Of a stretch of 64,000 bases of DNA, positions 53,734 to 63,116 are shown piece after piece. Source of the DNA: Microbulbifer sp. YPW16 (lineage in GTDB: Bacteria; Pseudomonadota; Gammaproteobacteria; Pseudomonadales; Cellvibrionaceae); the NCBI RefSeq assembly GCF_021290385.1, contig NZ_CP089928.1, forward strand, positions 2,836,501-2,900,500, written 5' to 3'. The stretch's first letter is position 1. Each line of letters starts with the position of its first letter. A program made the translations under genes and the position numbers. Under the pieces are notes generated by a model. The model had not been told where the DNA came from and searched no databases. It saw only the letters and a list, made by a program, of their open reading frames with translations.

Positions 53734-54055
53734 GGCTCTGTCTCCATCGTGCGATCGAGGCGCAGGGGGCCACCTCTCGTACTGTGGGGCACAGTGTGAC
53801 GGGATGCGACTGAATCTTTCCTGAACCGATGCACAGATTTCCATTCAGGTTGCCGCGGTGCGGCAGCGCGGACCGGGGGATAAAACCGAGGAATTGTTCT
53901 GGTTTGGCGAATCTGCCGGCTTTTAGGGGTGTTTTCGCCGCGTTTTTGGCGGAGATGGGCGATTCTGTGGCGCTGCTTATATTGTCCAACGGATAGCCAG
54001 CGAGTATGATGCGGCGCTATTCGAGACCCCTTTCGCTACCCCTGAAGTGATTGCG

Positions 54056-54904
54056 ATGCAAGTATTCCACCATGTGGCCAGCCTGCGTGAGGCGCTGGCC
54101 GAGGCCCGCAGCGCCGGCAAGACCATCGGTTTCGTGCCCACCATGGGCAACCTCCACGATGCCCATATCCAGCTGGTCGAGACCGCCCGGCAGCACTGTG
54201 ACGTGGTGGTGGTATCCATTTTCGTCAACCGGCTGCAGTTCGGCCTCAATGAGGACTGGGACAAGTATCCCCGCACGCTGGAAAACGATATGGCGCGCCT
54301 GCGGGCGGCCGAGTGCGACTTCCTGTTCCACCCGGAGGAGAGCGAGATCTACCCCAACGGCATGGACCAGCAGACCCGCGTCGTCTGCCCGGCCATGACC
54401 GATGTGCTCTGTGGCGCCAGCCGCCCCGGGCACTTTGAGGGTGTCACCACGGTGGTGGCCAAGCTGTTCAATATCGTACAGCCGCACAAGGCGGTCTTCG
54501 GGATCAAGGATTTCCAGCAGCTGGCGGTGATCCGCCGCATGGTGGAGGACCTGTGCATCCCGGTGGAAATCGTCCCGGCACCGGTACACCGGGAGCCCGA
54601 CGGCCTCGCCATGAGCTCCCGCAACAGCTATATCACGGCACAGGAGCGCCCGCGGGTACCGGTGCTCAACCAGTGTCTGAACTGGGTAAAGGAGGAGATC
54701 GAGGGCGGGCGCCGCGATTTTGCCGATCTCGAGGCAGAGGCGTGGAAACGCATCGAACAGTCGGGTTTCAAGGTGGACTATTTCTCCATCTGCAACAGCC
54801 GTAACCTCGAGCCGGCCGCACACGACGATACCGAAATCACCATCCTGGGCGCCATGTACACCAGTGCCGCGCGCCTGATCGACAATGTTTCCCTGGAACT
54901 CTGA
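54056..54904 (+). CDS. panC: Pantothenate synthetase (variant motifs)
   Basis: 282 residues from ATG 54056 (GTG 54047 is the alternative). ATP-dependent ligation of pantoate and beta-alanine. The HIGH-type motif reads NLHDAH (Ala in place of the usual Gly), SIFVNRLQF has Arg where Pro is usual, and FGIKDFQQL has Ile where Glu is usual. The catalytic His pair, the Lys in IKDFQQ, the Gln residues and MSSRNSY are kept, so activity is expected. panD follows after 14 bases. Confidence 0.92.
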   Translation: MQVFHHVASLREALAEARSAGKTIGFVPTMGNLHDAHIQLVETARQHCDVVVVSIFVNRLQFGLNEDWDKYPRTLENDMARLRAAECDFLFHPEESEIYPNGMDQQTRVVCPAMTDVLCGASRPGHFEGVTTVVAKLFNIVQPHKAVFGIKDFQQLAVIRRMVEDLCIPVEIVPAPVHREPDGLAMSSRNSYITAQERPRVPVLNQCLNWVKEEIEGGRRDFADLEAEAWKRIEQSGFKVDYFSICNSRNLEPAAHDDTEITILGAMYTSAARLIDNVSLEL

Positions 54905-54918
54905 GGGGAGGTAGCCCG

Positions 54919-55305
54919 ATGCAGATCGAAATGTTGAAGTGCAAGCTGCACATGGCGGCAGTGACCCAGGCTGAACTCTGGTACGACGGTTCCTGTGCCA
55001 TCGACCAGGACCTGGTAGAGCTGGCGGGCCTGCGCGAGTTCGAGAAAATCGATATCTACAACGTCAGTAACGGCGAACGCTTCCATACCTATGTGATCCT
55101 GGCGGAGCGCGGCTCCGGCATCATCTCCATGAACGGTGCGGCCGCGCGCCGGGTACAGGTGGGCGATCGCATCATCATCGCTTCCTATGCGCAGGTGAGC
55201 GAAGCCGAGGCGGACAGTTTCAAGCCGAAGCTGGTCTACCTCGACGAGCACAACCGCGTCGAGCGCAGTACCAACACTATCCCGGTGCAGCTGGCCGAGG
55301 CCTGA
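54919..55305 (+). CDS. panD: Aspartate 1-decarboxylase
   Basis: 128 residues. Pyruvoyl enzyme making beta-alanine; autocleavage occurs between Gly and Ser in WYDGSCAID. The residues around it (KCKLH Lys9, NGERF Arg54, HTYVI Tyr58) are kept. [12 protein letters not shown] differs from the commoner LHRATVTHADL. AGGGGAGG lies before the start. In an operon with panC. Confidence 0.95.
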   Translation: MQIEMLKCKLHMAAVTQAELWYDGSCAIDQDLVELAGLREFEKIDIYNVSNGERFHTYVILAERGSGIISMNGAAARRVQVGDRIIIASYAQVSEAEADSFKPKLVYLDEHNRVERSTNTIPVQLAEA

Positions 55306-55386
55306 GTCACCGCAAGCGACCGGGGATCAACCAGCACCCGGATCTCCCCCGGGCCCGTCTCCACTGAACTTTATTTGCTCCCCGCC

Positions 55387-55461
55387 CCTGTAGGGGCGAG
55401 CCCTGTGTTCGCCGGGGCGGTGGGCGGGAACGGGCGGAGACAAGATCCGCTCCTGCGGCAT
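55387..55461. repeat. REP-like inverted repeat pair (copy 2)
   Basis: The arms are CTGTAGGGGCGAGCCCTGTGT onward at the left and GGGCGGAGACAAGATCCGCTC onward at the right; the right arm in reverse complement matches the 351-376 arm of copy 1 closely (GGATCTTGT core). Lies in the 283-base gap between panD and the CoA-transferase fusion. The rest of that gap shows nothing distinct. Confidence 0.55.
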
Positions 55462-55588
55462 ATTCCCCAGAGCTAATGGATACACGGCGGGTTCCATTCG
55501 CCAGTCACGCCGCCCATCTGGGGGCCTTGGGAGCCGGCAATCCCCAGCCTACCATCTGCCTGTTGCCCGCAACCCGACAGGCACCGTC

Positions 55589-57442
55589 ATGCTTACCTGC
55601 CCGAAATCCGGAAAGGCAGTGTCCTGGGCAGACCTGCTGAAATCCGGGTGCCGGATCTTTATCGGCTCCAATGCCGCTGTTCCCAACGCCCTGGTGGCGG
55701 ACCTGATCGATCACAGCCGTGGCCTGCACGACATCGAGGTCACCCATATCCTCACGCTGTCCGACAACGTGTGGGCCGAACCCCGCTACCGGGACCTGTT
55801 CAAGGTGAATTCACTGTTTATCGGTGGCGAGAAGGTGCGCGATGCGATTGCCGAGGGCCGTGCCGACTACACGCCCTGTTTCCTGTCGGAAATCCCACAG
55901 CTGTTCCGTGAGCAGGTCCTGCCCCTGGACGCGGCGCTGGTGATGGTCGGCCCCCCGGATGAGTTCGGCTACTGCTCGCTCGGGGTCAGTGTCGATGTGG
56001 TTTCGGCCGCAGTAAGGTTTGCCCGCAGGGTGGTGGCCCAGGTCAATCCACGGATGCCGCGCACCAGTGGCCACAGTTTCGTGCACGTGCAGCAGATTGA
56101 TGCCTGGCTGGAACAGGCGCAGGAGCTTCCGGAAATACAGCCGCCGGAGCTGGACCAGGTCACCGAGCAGATCGGCCAGTACGTCTCGCTGCTGGTGGAT
56201 AACGGGGCCACGCTGCAGCTGGGTATCGGCAAGATCCCCGATGCCGTACTGCGTTACCTGGGCAACCACCGCGACCTGGGGGTGCACAGTGAGATGATAT
56301 CCGACGGTATTATCGACCTGATGCAGAGTGGGGTGATCAATAACCGCAGGAAAACCTTTCACCGCGGCAAGGCCGTGACCACTTTCTGCATGGGCACGCG
56401 TCGCCTTTACGATTTTGTTGACGGTAATCCGCACGTGGAGTTCTACCCGGCGGAACATGCCAATTCCCCCACCAGGATTGCCCGCAATGACAAAATGGTT
56501 TCCATCAATGGTGCCATTGAAGTAGACCTGACCGGGCAGGTGGTGTCCGATTCCATTGGTCGGAAGTTCTACAGTGGTATCGGCGGCCAGGTGGATTTTA
56601 TCCGCGGTGCGGCCCTCAGCCGCGGTGGCAAACCGGTTATCGCCCTGCCGTCCACTACCCGTGACGGGCAGCACTCCCGTATCGTGACCACTATTACTCC
56701 CGGTGGCGGGGTCGTTACCTCCCGCGGCCACGTGCATTACATTGTCACCGAGTACGGCATTGCGTCGCTGCACGGCAAGAGTATCCGCGAGCGCGCCCTG
56801 GAGCTGATCCGCATTGCCCACCCCAGGTTCCGCCGCGAACTGCTCGAGCAAGTGCGGAAATTTTACTGGGTACCTGAATACCAGGAGCTGGCGCCCACCT
56901 CGGTGCCGGAACTGGGGCCGGTGGAATCGAAGCGGTTTACCTTTGACGGTATCCGCTACACCCTGCGCCCATTGCGGCCTGCGGATGAGCGCCTGTTGCA
57001 GGAATTCTTCTACACCCACAACAAGGAGACCCTGCTGATGCGCTACAACCACCACGTGACGCAGATGTCGCGGGAAAAGTCCTGCAGCCTTGTGAGCGTT
57101 GACCAGCGCCGCGACCTGGCGCTGTGTTTTACCGATCGCCAGGGGCAGGCCGAGGTGATCCAGGGAGTGGGGCGCTATTACTACATTGCTGCCGACAACA
57201 GCTGCGAAGTGGCATTCGTGATCAAGGAGAGCCGCCGGGGCAAGGGGATAGCCACCACGCTACTGGAGGAGATGGAGGGCATTGCCCGCAGTCGCGGGAT
57301 AGACCGCATGGTGGCCTGTGTGCGCCGGGACAATCACCCGATGCTGGCGGTATTCGAGAATCGCGGCTTCCAGGCCATACCCGGCGAAGACCTGGATGAG
57401 GTCACGCTGGCACTGGATCTCGGTGGGGAAAAACCGGCATAG
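55589..57442 (+). CDS. Acetyl-CoA hydrolase/transferase fused to GNAT acetyltransferase
   Basis: 617 residues. Residues 1-440 are an acetyl-CoA hydrolase/CoA-transferase domain (IFIGSNAAVPNALV; GATLQLGIGKIPDAVL; LGVHSEMISDGIIDLM; FYSGIGGQVDFIRGA; SRGGKPVIALPST; HYIVTEYGIASLHGKS). Residues 455-617 are a GNAT domain (YTLRPLRPADERLLQEFF; VIKESRRGKGIATTLLEEM with the acetyl-CoA pyrophosphate loop; a final FENRGFQ). A CoA-binding domain joined to a GNAT domain is the principle of Pat-type lysine acetyltransferases, but here the CoA domain is a transferase, so roles in acetate metabolism and in protein acetylation are both open. Directly followed by an HDAC-family gene. Confidence 0.9.
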   Translation: MLTCPKSGKAVSWADLLKSGCRIFIGSNAAVPNALVADLIDHSRGLHDIEVTHILTLSDNVWAEPRYRDLFKVNSLFIGGEKVRDAIAEGRADYTPCFLSEIPQLFREQVLPLDAALVMVGPPDEFGYCSLGVSVDVVSAAVRFARRVVAQVNPRMPRTSGHSFVHVQQIDAWLEQAQELPEIQPPELDQVTEQIGQYVSLLVDNGATLQLGIGKIPDAVLRYLGNHRDLGVHSEMISDGIIDLMQSGVINNRRKTFHRGKAVTTFCMGTRRLYDFVDGNPHVEFYPAEHANSPTRIARNDKMVSINGAIEVDLTGQVVSDSIGRKFYSGIGGQVDFIRGAALSRGGKPVIALPSTTRDGQHSRIVTTITPGGGVVTSRGHVHYIVTEYGIASLHGKSIRERALELIRIAHPRFRRELLEQVRKFYWVPEYQELAPTSVPELGPVESKRFTFDGIRYTLRPLRPADERLLQEFFYTHNKETLLMRYNHHVTQMSREKSCSLVSVDQRRDLALCFTDRQGQAEVIQGVGRYYYIAADNSCEVAFVIKESRRGKGIATTLLEEMEGIARSRGIDRMVACVRRDNHPMLAVFENRGFQAIPGEDLDEVTLALDLGGEKPA

Positions 57443-57492
57443 TGGGGTCCTCTTCCCGTTTGGCCTCAGGCAGCAACCGCCAGGAGCGCAGC

Positions 57493-58416
57493 ATGTCCAT
57501 CGGTTTCTTTACCCACCCGGCCTGCTCCCTGCACGAGATGGGTGAGGGCCACCCGGAGCGGCCCGCCCGACTGGCCGCGATCCAGGACCAGCTGCTGAGC
57601 AGCGGGCTGGATTTTGTCCTGCGCCACTTCGAGGCCCCGGCGGCCACCCGGGCGCAGCTGGAGCGGGTACATGAGCCCGCCTATGTGGAGTCCATCTTCG
57701 CCCGGGCGCCCAGTGATGGCCGCGAGATCCTGGATCCGGATACATCCATGTGCCCGGATTCCCTGGAGGCCGCATTGCACGCCGCCGGTGCGGCTGTGGC
57801 GGCGGTGGACCGGATTATGGCCGGCGAAATACCCTCTGCTTTCTGTGCCGTGCGCCCCCCGGGGCACCATGCCGAACGCGATCGCGCCATGGGCTTCTGC
57901 TTGTTCAACAATATCGCCATCGGCGCGGCCCATGCCCGCCAGCACCACGGCCTGGAGCGCGTGGCGATCGTCGATTTCGATGTGCACCATGGCAACGGCA
58001 CCGAGGATTTCGTGCGCGGTGAGCAGGGCTACCTGTTCTGCTCCAGTTTCCAGCACCCGTTCTACCCGTTTTCCGGTACCGGCGACCTCCCGGCACATAT
58101 CATCAATTCACCACTGGCACCCGGTGCCGGGGGGGGCGAGCTGCGTCGCGTGGTGGAAGAAGACTGGTTGCCGGCACTGGAGGCTTTCCGGCCGCAGATG
58201 GTATTCATCTCCGCCGGCTTTGACGGCCACATCGAGGACGACATGGCACAACTGCGTTTTGTCGAGGAGGATTACCGCTGGGTAACCGACCGGGTGCGGG
58301 AACTGGCCGGGCGCCATGCGCAGGGACGCATTGTATCCACCCTGGAGGGCGGCTACGCACTGGGTGCCCTGGGGCGCAGCGTCGCGGCCCACCTGCAGGG
58401 GCTGATTGGCAACTGA
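57493..58416 (+). CDS. Histone deacetylase family protein (AcuC/HDAC-like)
   Basis: 307 residues from ATG 57493, AGGAG 6 bases upstream; a GTG at 57442 overlapping the previous stop is possible but has no similarity. Zinc amidohydrolase with the deacetylase signatures: GHPERPARL, RPPGHHAERDRAMGFCLFNN (His pair), DFDVHHGNGTEDF (Asp, His) and SAGFDGH (Asp), and a GGY near the end. Substrates in bacteria are acetyl-lysine proteins or acetylpolyamines. It is 50 bases after the GNAT fusion gene and near acs. Confidence 0.92.
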   Translation: MSIGFFTHPACSLHEMGEGHPERPARLAAIQDQLLSSGLDFVLRHFEAPAATRAQLERVHEPAYVESIFARAPSDGREILDPDTSMCPDSLEAALHAAGAAVAAVDRIMAGEIPSAFCAVRPPGHHAERDRAMGFCLFNNIAIGAAHARQHHGLERVAIVDFDVHHGNGTEDFVRGEQGYLFCSSFQHPFYPFSGTGDLPAHIINSPLAPGAGGGELRRVVEEDWLPALEAFRPQMVFISAGFDGHIEDDMAQLRFVEEDYRWVTDRVRELAGRHAQGRIVSTLEGGYALGALGRSVAAHLQGLIGN

Positions 58417-58435
58417 GCCCGGCGCCAGGGGCGGG

Positions 58436-58789
58436 CTATTCCTCGTAGATGGCGTAGAACTTCTTTACCGATCCCAGGGTCTCCCAGGTGCCCCTGAAGC
58501 CTGCTGGTATGCAGAAGGCATCACCGGTGGCCACGCGCTCGCTGTGTCCATCGCTGTCGGTGATTACTGCCTCCCCCTCGATGATGTAGCAATACTCGTC
58601 CTCACTGTAAGTGAGCTCCCACTTACCGGCATCAGACGACCAGATGCCACAGAAAAAATTATCCCTGGAATTGGTGAAAAAGTGCTCGGTAAGTTGCTGC
58701 GGCTGTCCCGCCAGCAATTTGTCCGGTGCCACCGGGCCCGCCTCGCGCTCCCCGGCGCCCTCTTCGATTCGCAACAGTTTAACGGCCAT
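58436..58789 (-). CDS. Cupin domain protein
   Basis: 117 residues. A single small cupin barrel, Cupin_3 type: the segment CGIWSSDAGKWELTYSEDEYCYIIEGEAVITDSDG then GDAFCIPAGFRGTWETL. Metal ligands are not the classic His-rich set (Glu/Asp present). Function unknown. Convergent with the HDAC gene; its promoter region (58790-59107) is shared divergently with acs. AAGGAG lies 10 bases before the ATG. Confidence 0.85.
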   Translation of the reverse strand: MAVKLLRIEEGAGEREAGPVAPDKLLAGQPQQLTEHFFTNSRDNFFCGIWSSDAGKWELTYSEDEYCYIIEGEAVITDSDGHSERVATGDAFCIPAGFRGTWETLGSVKKFYAIYEE

Positions 58790-58824
58790 GTTGCCGGTAC
58801 TCCTTCTTATGATTCTCCAATCAC

Positions 58825-58844
58825 AAAAATGTGATCACTTTTTT
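58825..58844. promoter_or_regulatory. Palindromic operator candidate between cupin gene and acs
   Basis: AAAAATGTGATCACTTTTTT is a 20-base near-perfect palindrome with an 8-base GTGATCAC core, 36 bases upstream of the cupin start and about 265 bases before acs. A second dyad, GTGCCA at 58858-58863 with TGGCAC at 58878-58883, follows. Such sites usually bind a dimeric regulator. The outer halves do not have the CRP half-site spacing. Confidence 0.45.
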
Positions 58845-59107
58845 ATGGGTGCTTATTGTGCCAGCGAGCGGCAAAAATGGCACGTGAATCCGTGGGCGAC
58901 CGGGATTCATTTTTGCCTGCGCGTTATGATGGATTGGAAGGCTGGCTGACAGCGTTGTCATCCTGTCGTTGCCAGTGGTATAACAGGTCGGGATACTGGC
59001 CGGCGTGCCCAGCAGCCGCTCTGCCGCCGGCCAATGCGCTACCCTCTGGAGACATGTCAGCCAGGGCGTACGCCAACAGCCCGATAATTCTAATAAGGGA
59101 GAAAACG

Positions 59108-61045
59108 ATGTCCGAAGTCCATACTCATCCCGTACCCCCGGAATTTGCCGCCGACGCGCATATCAGTGCGGAGGACTACCAGGAGTTATACCGACAGTCC
59201 GTGGAAGACCCAGAGGGGTTCTGGTCACAGCAGGCCAAGGATTTCCTGCAGTGGGAAAAACCCTTCACCCGGGTGGTGGAAGAGGACCTGAAGAAAGGCC
59301 ATGCGGCCTGGTTCGCCGATGGCGAGCTGAACGTCACCGTCAACTGTATCGACCGGCACCTGCCCGCGCGCGCAGAACAGACTGCGATCATCTGGGAGGG
59401 TGACGATCCCGCTGACAGCAAGCACATCACCTATGCCGAGTTGCACGAGCAGGTATGCCGCCTGGCCAACCTGCTCAAGGCCCGCGGCGTCAAAAAGGGC
59501 GACCGGGTCTGTATTTACATGCCCATGATTCCCGAGGCCGCTTATGCCATGCTTGCCTGCGCCCGCATCGGGGCTGTGCACTCGGTGGTCTTCGGCGGCT
59601 TCTCCCCCGATTCACTGAAAGACCGCATTCTCGACAGCGACTGCCGCCTGGTGATCACCGCCGACGAGGGTGTTCGCGGGGGGCGCAAGATTCCTCTCAA
59701 GGCCAATGTGGACAAGGCGCTGTCCAGCTGCCCGGATGTGCACACTGCCATCGTGGTCAAGCGCACCGGTGCCAATGTGGACTGGGACAGCAAGCGCGAT
59801 ATCTGGTATGCGGAATCAGTGGCGGAGCAGGAAGCAGAGTGCGAGCCCGAGATAATGAACGCGGAAGACCCGCTGTTTATCCTCTACACCTCCGGCTCCA
59901 CTGGCAAACCGAAAGGCGTGCTGCATACCACCGCCGGCTACCTGCTCATGGCCACCATGACATTCAAGTTCACCTTCGATTACAAGGAAGGGGAAGTGTT
60001 CTGGTGCACCGCGGACGTGGGCTGGATCACCGGCCACAGCTATATCGTGTACGGCCCGCTTTGTGCCGGCGCCATAACGCTGATGTTCGAGGGTGTGCCG
60101 ACTTACCCGGATGCTTCCCGCTGCTGGGAGGTGGTGGACAAGCACAAGGTCAATACTTTCTATACCGCGCCCACTGCTATTCGTGCATTGATGGGGGCCG
60201 GCGATGAGTTCGTGACAAAAACCGACCGCGGCTCCCTCAAGCTGTTGGGTACGGTGGGGGAGCCCATCAACCCGGAGGCCTGGGAATGGTATTACGAGGT
60301 GGTGGGCGACGGCCGCTGCCCGATCGTGGATACCTGGTGGCAGACCGAGACCGGTGCCCACCTGATTACCCCGCTGCCGGGGGCCATGGATATGAAGCCC
60401 GGCTCCGCCACCCGACCGTTCTTCGGTGTGCAGCCGGCACTGCTGGACGAAAAGGGCCGGGAAATCGACGGGGAGGGCGAGGGTGCCCTGGTAATGAAGG
60501 CCAGCTGGCCCAGCATGATCCGCTCGGTGTTCGGTGACCACCAGCGCATGATCGATACCTATTTTTCCACTTTTCCCGGTTACTACTTCACTGGCGACGG
60601 CGCGCGCCGCGACGCGGATGGCGATTACTGGATCACCGGGCGTATCGACGACGTGCTGAATGTGTCCGGCCATCGCCTGGGCACGGCAGAGATCGAGAGT
60701 GCTATTGTCCTGCATGATGACACTGCCGAAGCGGCGGTGGTGGGGTATCCCCACGATATCAAGGGCCAGGGCATCTACGCCTATGTGACGCTGAAAGCCG
60801 GCCACGAACCCTCCGATGCGCTCAAGCAGGAACTGATCGACCTGTGTGTGAAGGAAATCGGGCCCATCGCCAAGCCGGATATCATCCAGTGGGCCCCGAG
60901 CCTGCCCAAGACACGTTCAGGCAAGATCATGCGCCGCATCCTGCGCAAGATTGCCGGCAACGAGCTGGATTCGCTGGGGGATACGTCCACCCTGGCGGAC
61001 CCCTCGGTGGTGGAGGACTTGATCGAGCAGCGAGCCAACCGCTGA
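59108..61045 (+). CDS. acs: Acetyl-CoA synthetase (AMP-forming)
   Basis: 645 residues from ATG 59108; the open frame extends further up but the family N-terminus ([13 protein letters not shown]) starts here. Converts acetate, ATP and CoA to acetyl-CoA. Motifs: [13 protein letters not shown] (about 260), WWQTETGAH, and [11 protein letters not shown] with Lys606, the residue whose acetylation switches Acs off in Salmonella and Bacillus. It ends with an intrinsic terminator. Its neighbours, a GNAT-bearing fusion and an HDAC-family protein, fit such control. Confidence 0.97.
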   Translation: MSEVHTHPVPPEFAADAHISAEDYQELYRQSVEDPEGFWSQQAKDFLQWEKPFTRVVEEDLKKGHAAWFADGELNVTVNCIDRHLPARAEQTAIIWEGDDPADSKHITYAELHEQVCRLANLLKARGVKKGDRVCIYMPMIPEAAYAMLACARIGAVHSVVFGGFSPDSLKDRILDSDCRLVITADEGVRGGRKIPLKANVDKALSSCPDVHTAIVVKRTGANVDWDSKRDIWYAESVAEQEAECEPEIMNAEDPLFILYTSGSTGKPKGVLHTTAGYLLMATMTFKFTFDYKEGEVFWCTADVGWITGHSYIVYGPLCAGAITLMFEGVPTYPDASRCWEVVDKHKVNTFYTAPTAIRALMGAGDEFVTKTDRGSLKLLGTVGEPINPEAWEWYYEVVGDGRCPIVDTWWQTETGAHLITPLPGAMDMKPGSATRPFFGVQPALLDEKGREIDGEGEGALVMKASWPSMIRSVFGDHQRMIDTYFSTFPGYYFTGDGARRDADGDYWITGRIDDVLNVSGHRLGTAEIESAIVLHDDTAEAAVVGYPHDIKGQGIYAYVTLKAGHEPSDALKQELIDLCVKEIGPIAKPDIIQWAPSLPKTRSGKIMRRILRKIAGNELDSLGDTSTLADPSVVEDLIEQRANR

Positions 61046-61083
61046 TACTGGCGCTGGCTACCTGCCGGCAGTAGCCCGGCCGC

Positions 61084-61113
61084 AAAAGCGAACCCCAGGG
61101 GTTCGCTTTTTTT
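61084..61113 (+). terminator. Intrinsic terminator after acs
   Basis: AAAAGCGAACC-CCAGG-GGTTCGCTTTTTTT: at least 8 bp of stem and seven T, 39 bases after the acs stop. Confidence 0.9.
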
Positions 61114-61429
61114 GTTTTCCGGCTGGAGGTCGGTGCCCGGAATCGAGGGATGCAGCGGAATTGCATTCCTGTGCCCGGAGGCAGGGAAGGTATCAAGAAG
61201 GCCTGCAGGAACTACCGACCAGAAAACAGGGCGTCGACGGGATCCGCGCTGCCGGCAGCGCGCCTTAAAAATTTCGGTGCCCTCACGCTTCAACTGATCG
61301 CGGTACCCCGCTGCCGGTGCATTCACACTGAAGTGTATCGCTGCCCGAAAACCAGGAGCACTGGTGTGCTCGATTATTTTGTCGGGTAGTATGTCCTGCA
61401 TGTCCCCCGATAGCCCCGCGAACGAAGAC
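61114..61429. other. Intergenic region after acs
   Basis: About 316 bases without a supported gene. Open frames cross it on both strands but lack start signals and family features. It presumably contains the promoter of the following small membrane protein. Confidence 0.4.
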
Positions 61430-61849
61430 ATGACACCATTGAACCAGCAGCAATATCTCTGTGAGCACTATCGCTTTAATGCGGAGCAGCGCCTGAAGGG
61501 GTTTAATTTCTTTGTTGTCCTGTCGATTTTTGCCGAGGGCGGTATCTTTACTGCTGTTGAGAAAGGCTTCCACCCGCTGATCCTTACCCTGCTGGGTGGC
61601 TTTGTGCTGATTCTGTGCTGTGTTTTCTGGCTGGTGGACGCCCGCAGCCGGCAACTGCTGGCCATGGCCAAACCGGGGTTGAAACTGCTGGAGGCAGACC
61701 TGCCGCCGGCAGCGCGTATATTTACCCGCGACAGCGAGGAACGGGGCGGGTTGGTGCGGTTCACATTTGCGATCCGCGCGTTACTGGCAGCGCAGTTTAT
61801 TTTCGGTGCCGGAGTGGCCTTTTACGGCCTCTGGCAGTGGCTGGTATAA
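61430..61849 (+). CDS. Small two- or three-segment membrane protein, unknown
   Basis: 139 residues from ATG 61430 (MTPLNQQQYLCEHYRFN). ATGs at 61391 and 61400 and a GTG at 61364 are possible earlier starts, none with a strong ribosome site. Hydrophobic segments at about 24-43 (NFFVVLSIFAEGGIFTAV), 49-68 (LILTLLGGFVLILCCVFWLV) and 113-135. Between the second and third is a cytoplasmic-type loop with LLEADLPPAARIFTRDSEERGG. I do not recognise the family. Confidence 0.65.
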   Translation: MTPLNQQQYLCEHYRFNAEQRLKGFNFFVVLSIFAEGGIFTAVEKGFHPLILTLLGGFVLILCCVFWLVDARSRQLLAMAKPGLKLLEADLPPAARIFTRDSEERGGLVRFTFAIRALLAAQFIFGAGVAFYGLWQWLV

Positions 61850-61864
61850 ATCGGGGGAATCACC

Positions 61865-62455
61865 TTGAACCCGGATGGCTTTCAATCCCGCTTGCCCACA
61901 CTAAATGGGGACGGTGTGCAGTTACGGTGGCTGGAACCGGCGGACCTTCCTGTATTACAGCGGCTTTTCGGTGATGACGAGGTGGTGCGCTTCATGGCCC
62001 TGTCCCGCCTGGAAACACGAGCCCAGGCAGAGGTTTTCCTGGAGTCCATTGTCGAGGGGTTTCTCGAGGGCAGTCTGTACCAGTGGGGCCTGGAAGCGGG
62101 AGGGCAGCTCGTGGGGACCTGTACCCTGGCGGGTATCGACCGCGACAACCGGCATGCGGAGATCGGCTTTGCACTGGAGCGCGCCCATCGCGGGCGCGGG
62201 CTGATGGCACGTGCCACCCGGGCACTGCTTGGCTTCTCTTTTCGCTTCCTGGCGCTGCACCGTATCGAGGCAGATGTGGACCCGCGCAATACCGCCTCCA
62301 TCCGACTGCTGGAAAAACTGGGGTTTGCACGAGAGGGGTTGCTGCGGGAGCGCTACCGGGAGCAGGACGGTTACCAGGATGCCCTGGTCTACGGGCTGCT
62401 GGCGCGGGAGTGGCAGGGAATACCCGCCACGGATTCACAGCCTGTCGGTAGATAG
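61865..62455 (+). CDS. GNAT acetyltransferase, RimJ/RimL type (TTG start)
   Basis: 196 residues from TTG 61865 (MNPDGFQSRLPTL), with GGGGGA 6 bases upstream; no other start fits better. Starts VQLRWLEPADLPVLQRLFGDDEVVRFM, the RimL-type opening. HAEIGFALERAHRGRGLMARATRALLGF is the acetyl-CoA site, then HRIEADVDPRNTASIRLLEKLGFAREGLLRERY. Substrate (ribosomal N-terminus, spermidine or small molecule) is not defined. It begins 15 bases after the previous gene, so probably the same transcript. Confidence 0.88.
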   Translation: MNPDGFQSRLPTLNGDGVQLRWLEPADLPVLQRLFGDDEVVRFMALSRLETRAQAEVFLESIVEGFLEGSLYQWGLEAGGQLVGTCTLAGIDRDNRHAEIGFALERAHRGRGLMARATRALLGFSFRFLALHRIEADVDPRNTASIRLLEKLGFAREGLLRERYREQDGYQDALVYGLLAREWQGIPATDSQPVGR

Positions 62456-62615
62456 TGACCCGGGTCACCCGGTGCAGGCAGCTGTCGGTTCCCCCTGTGC
62501 CCGGCCCCCTGCATGTATCCCATGCCCGCCTTCAGGGTGGGAGAGATTGACTACACTTCCGGCATATCGTTGAAGCCCTGTTCCCTTTTTCCCGATTCGC
62601 CGGAGGAAGTCGTTA

Positions 62616-62993
62616 ATGCTCGACCATGTTGGCGTGCATGTGCACAGCTATGAACGCAGCAAGGAATTTTACCGCCTCGCCCTGGCGCCGCTGGGTTACG
62701 AGTTGATCCTGGAATATGCGGGCTGGGCCGGCTTTGGCTGGGCCGACCGGCCAAGCCTGTGGATCCGGGGCGGGACCAGCATGACCCCGGCCCTGCACCT
62801 GGCTTTCCGGGCCGAAGACCGCGACGCGGTGCGGGAATTTCACCGGGTCGCGCTGCAGGCAGGCGGCAAGGACAATGGAGAGCCCGGCCTGCGGCCGGAA
62901 CAGCATGCAGATTATTATGCGGCATACGTACTGGATCCGGATGGCAACAATGTGGAAGTTGTTTGCCACTTGCCGGAACTGTCCGAGCCCTGA
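62616..62993 (+). CDS. Glyoxalase/VOC superfamily protein
   Basis: 125 residues. Two beta-alpha-beta-beta-beta modules: MLDHVGVHVHSYERSKEFYRLALAPLGYEL and ALHLAFRAEDRDAVREFHRVALQAGG, ending YAAYVLDPDGNNVEVVCH. Metal ligands by position: His4 in the first strand, His in LHLAF, Glu in VEVV. Close relatives are annotated only as VOC proteins, so no reaction can be given. Confidence 0.88.
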   Translation: MLDHVGVHVHSYERSKEFYRLALAPLGYELILEYAGWAGFGWADRPSLWIRGGTSMTPALHLAFRAEDRDAVREFHRVALQAGGKDNGEPGLRPEQHADYYAAYVLDPDGNNVEVVCHLPELSEP

Positions 62994-63005
62994 GCCGCAG
63001 GGTTA

Positions 63006-63027
63006 GCCCCCGGGTTGCGCCGGGGGC
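63006..63027 (+). terminator. GC hairpin after the VOC gene
   Basis: GCCCCCGG-GTTGCG-CCGGGGGC, an 8-bp stem 12 bases after the stop codon. No T run directly follows (the next TTTTCTTTT is about 30 bases on), so function as a terminator is not certain. Confidence 0.4.
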
Positions 63028-63116
63028 CGACGGCCCGGTAATGCGGTCCGGGCAGCCTCTTTTCTTTTCCGGTATCCTGCCTGGTCACCAATATTAACAA
63101 TAAATAACCAGCAACC

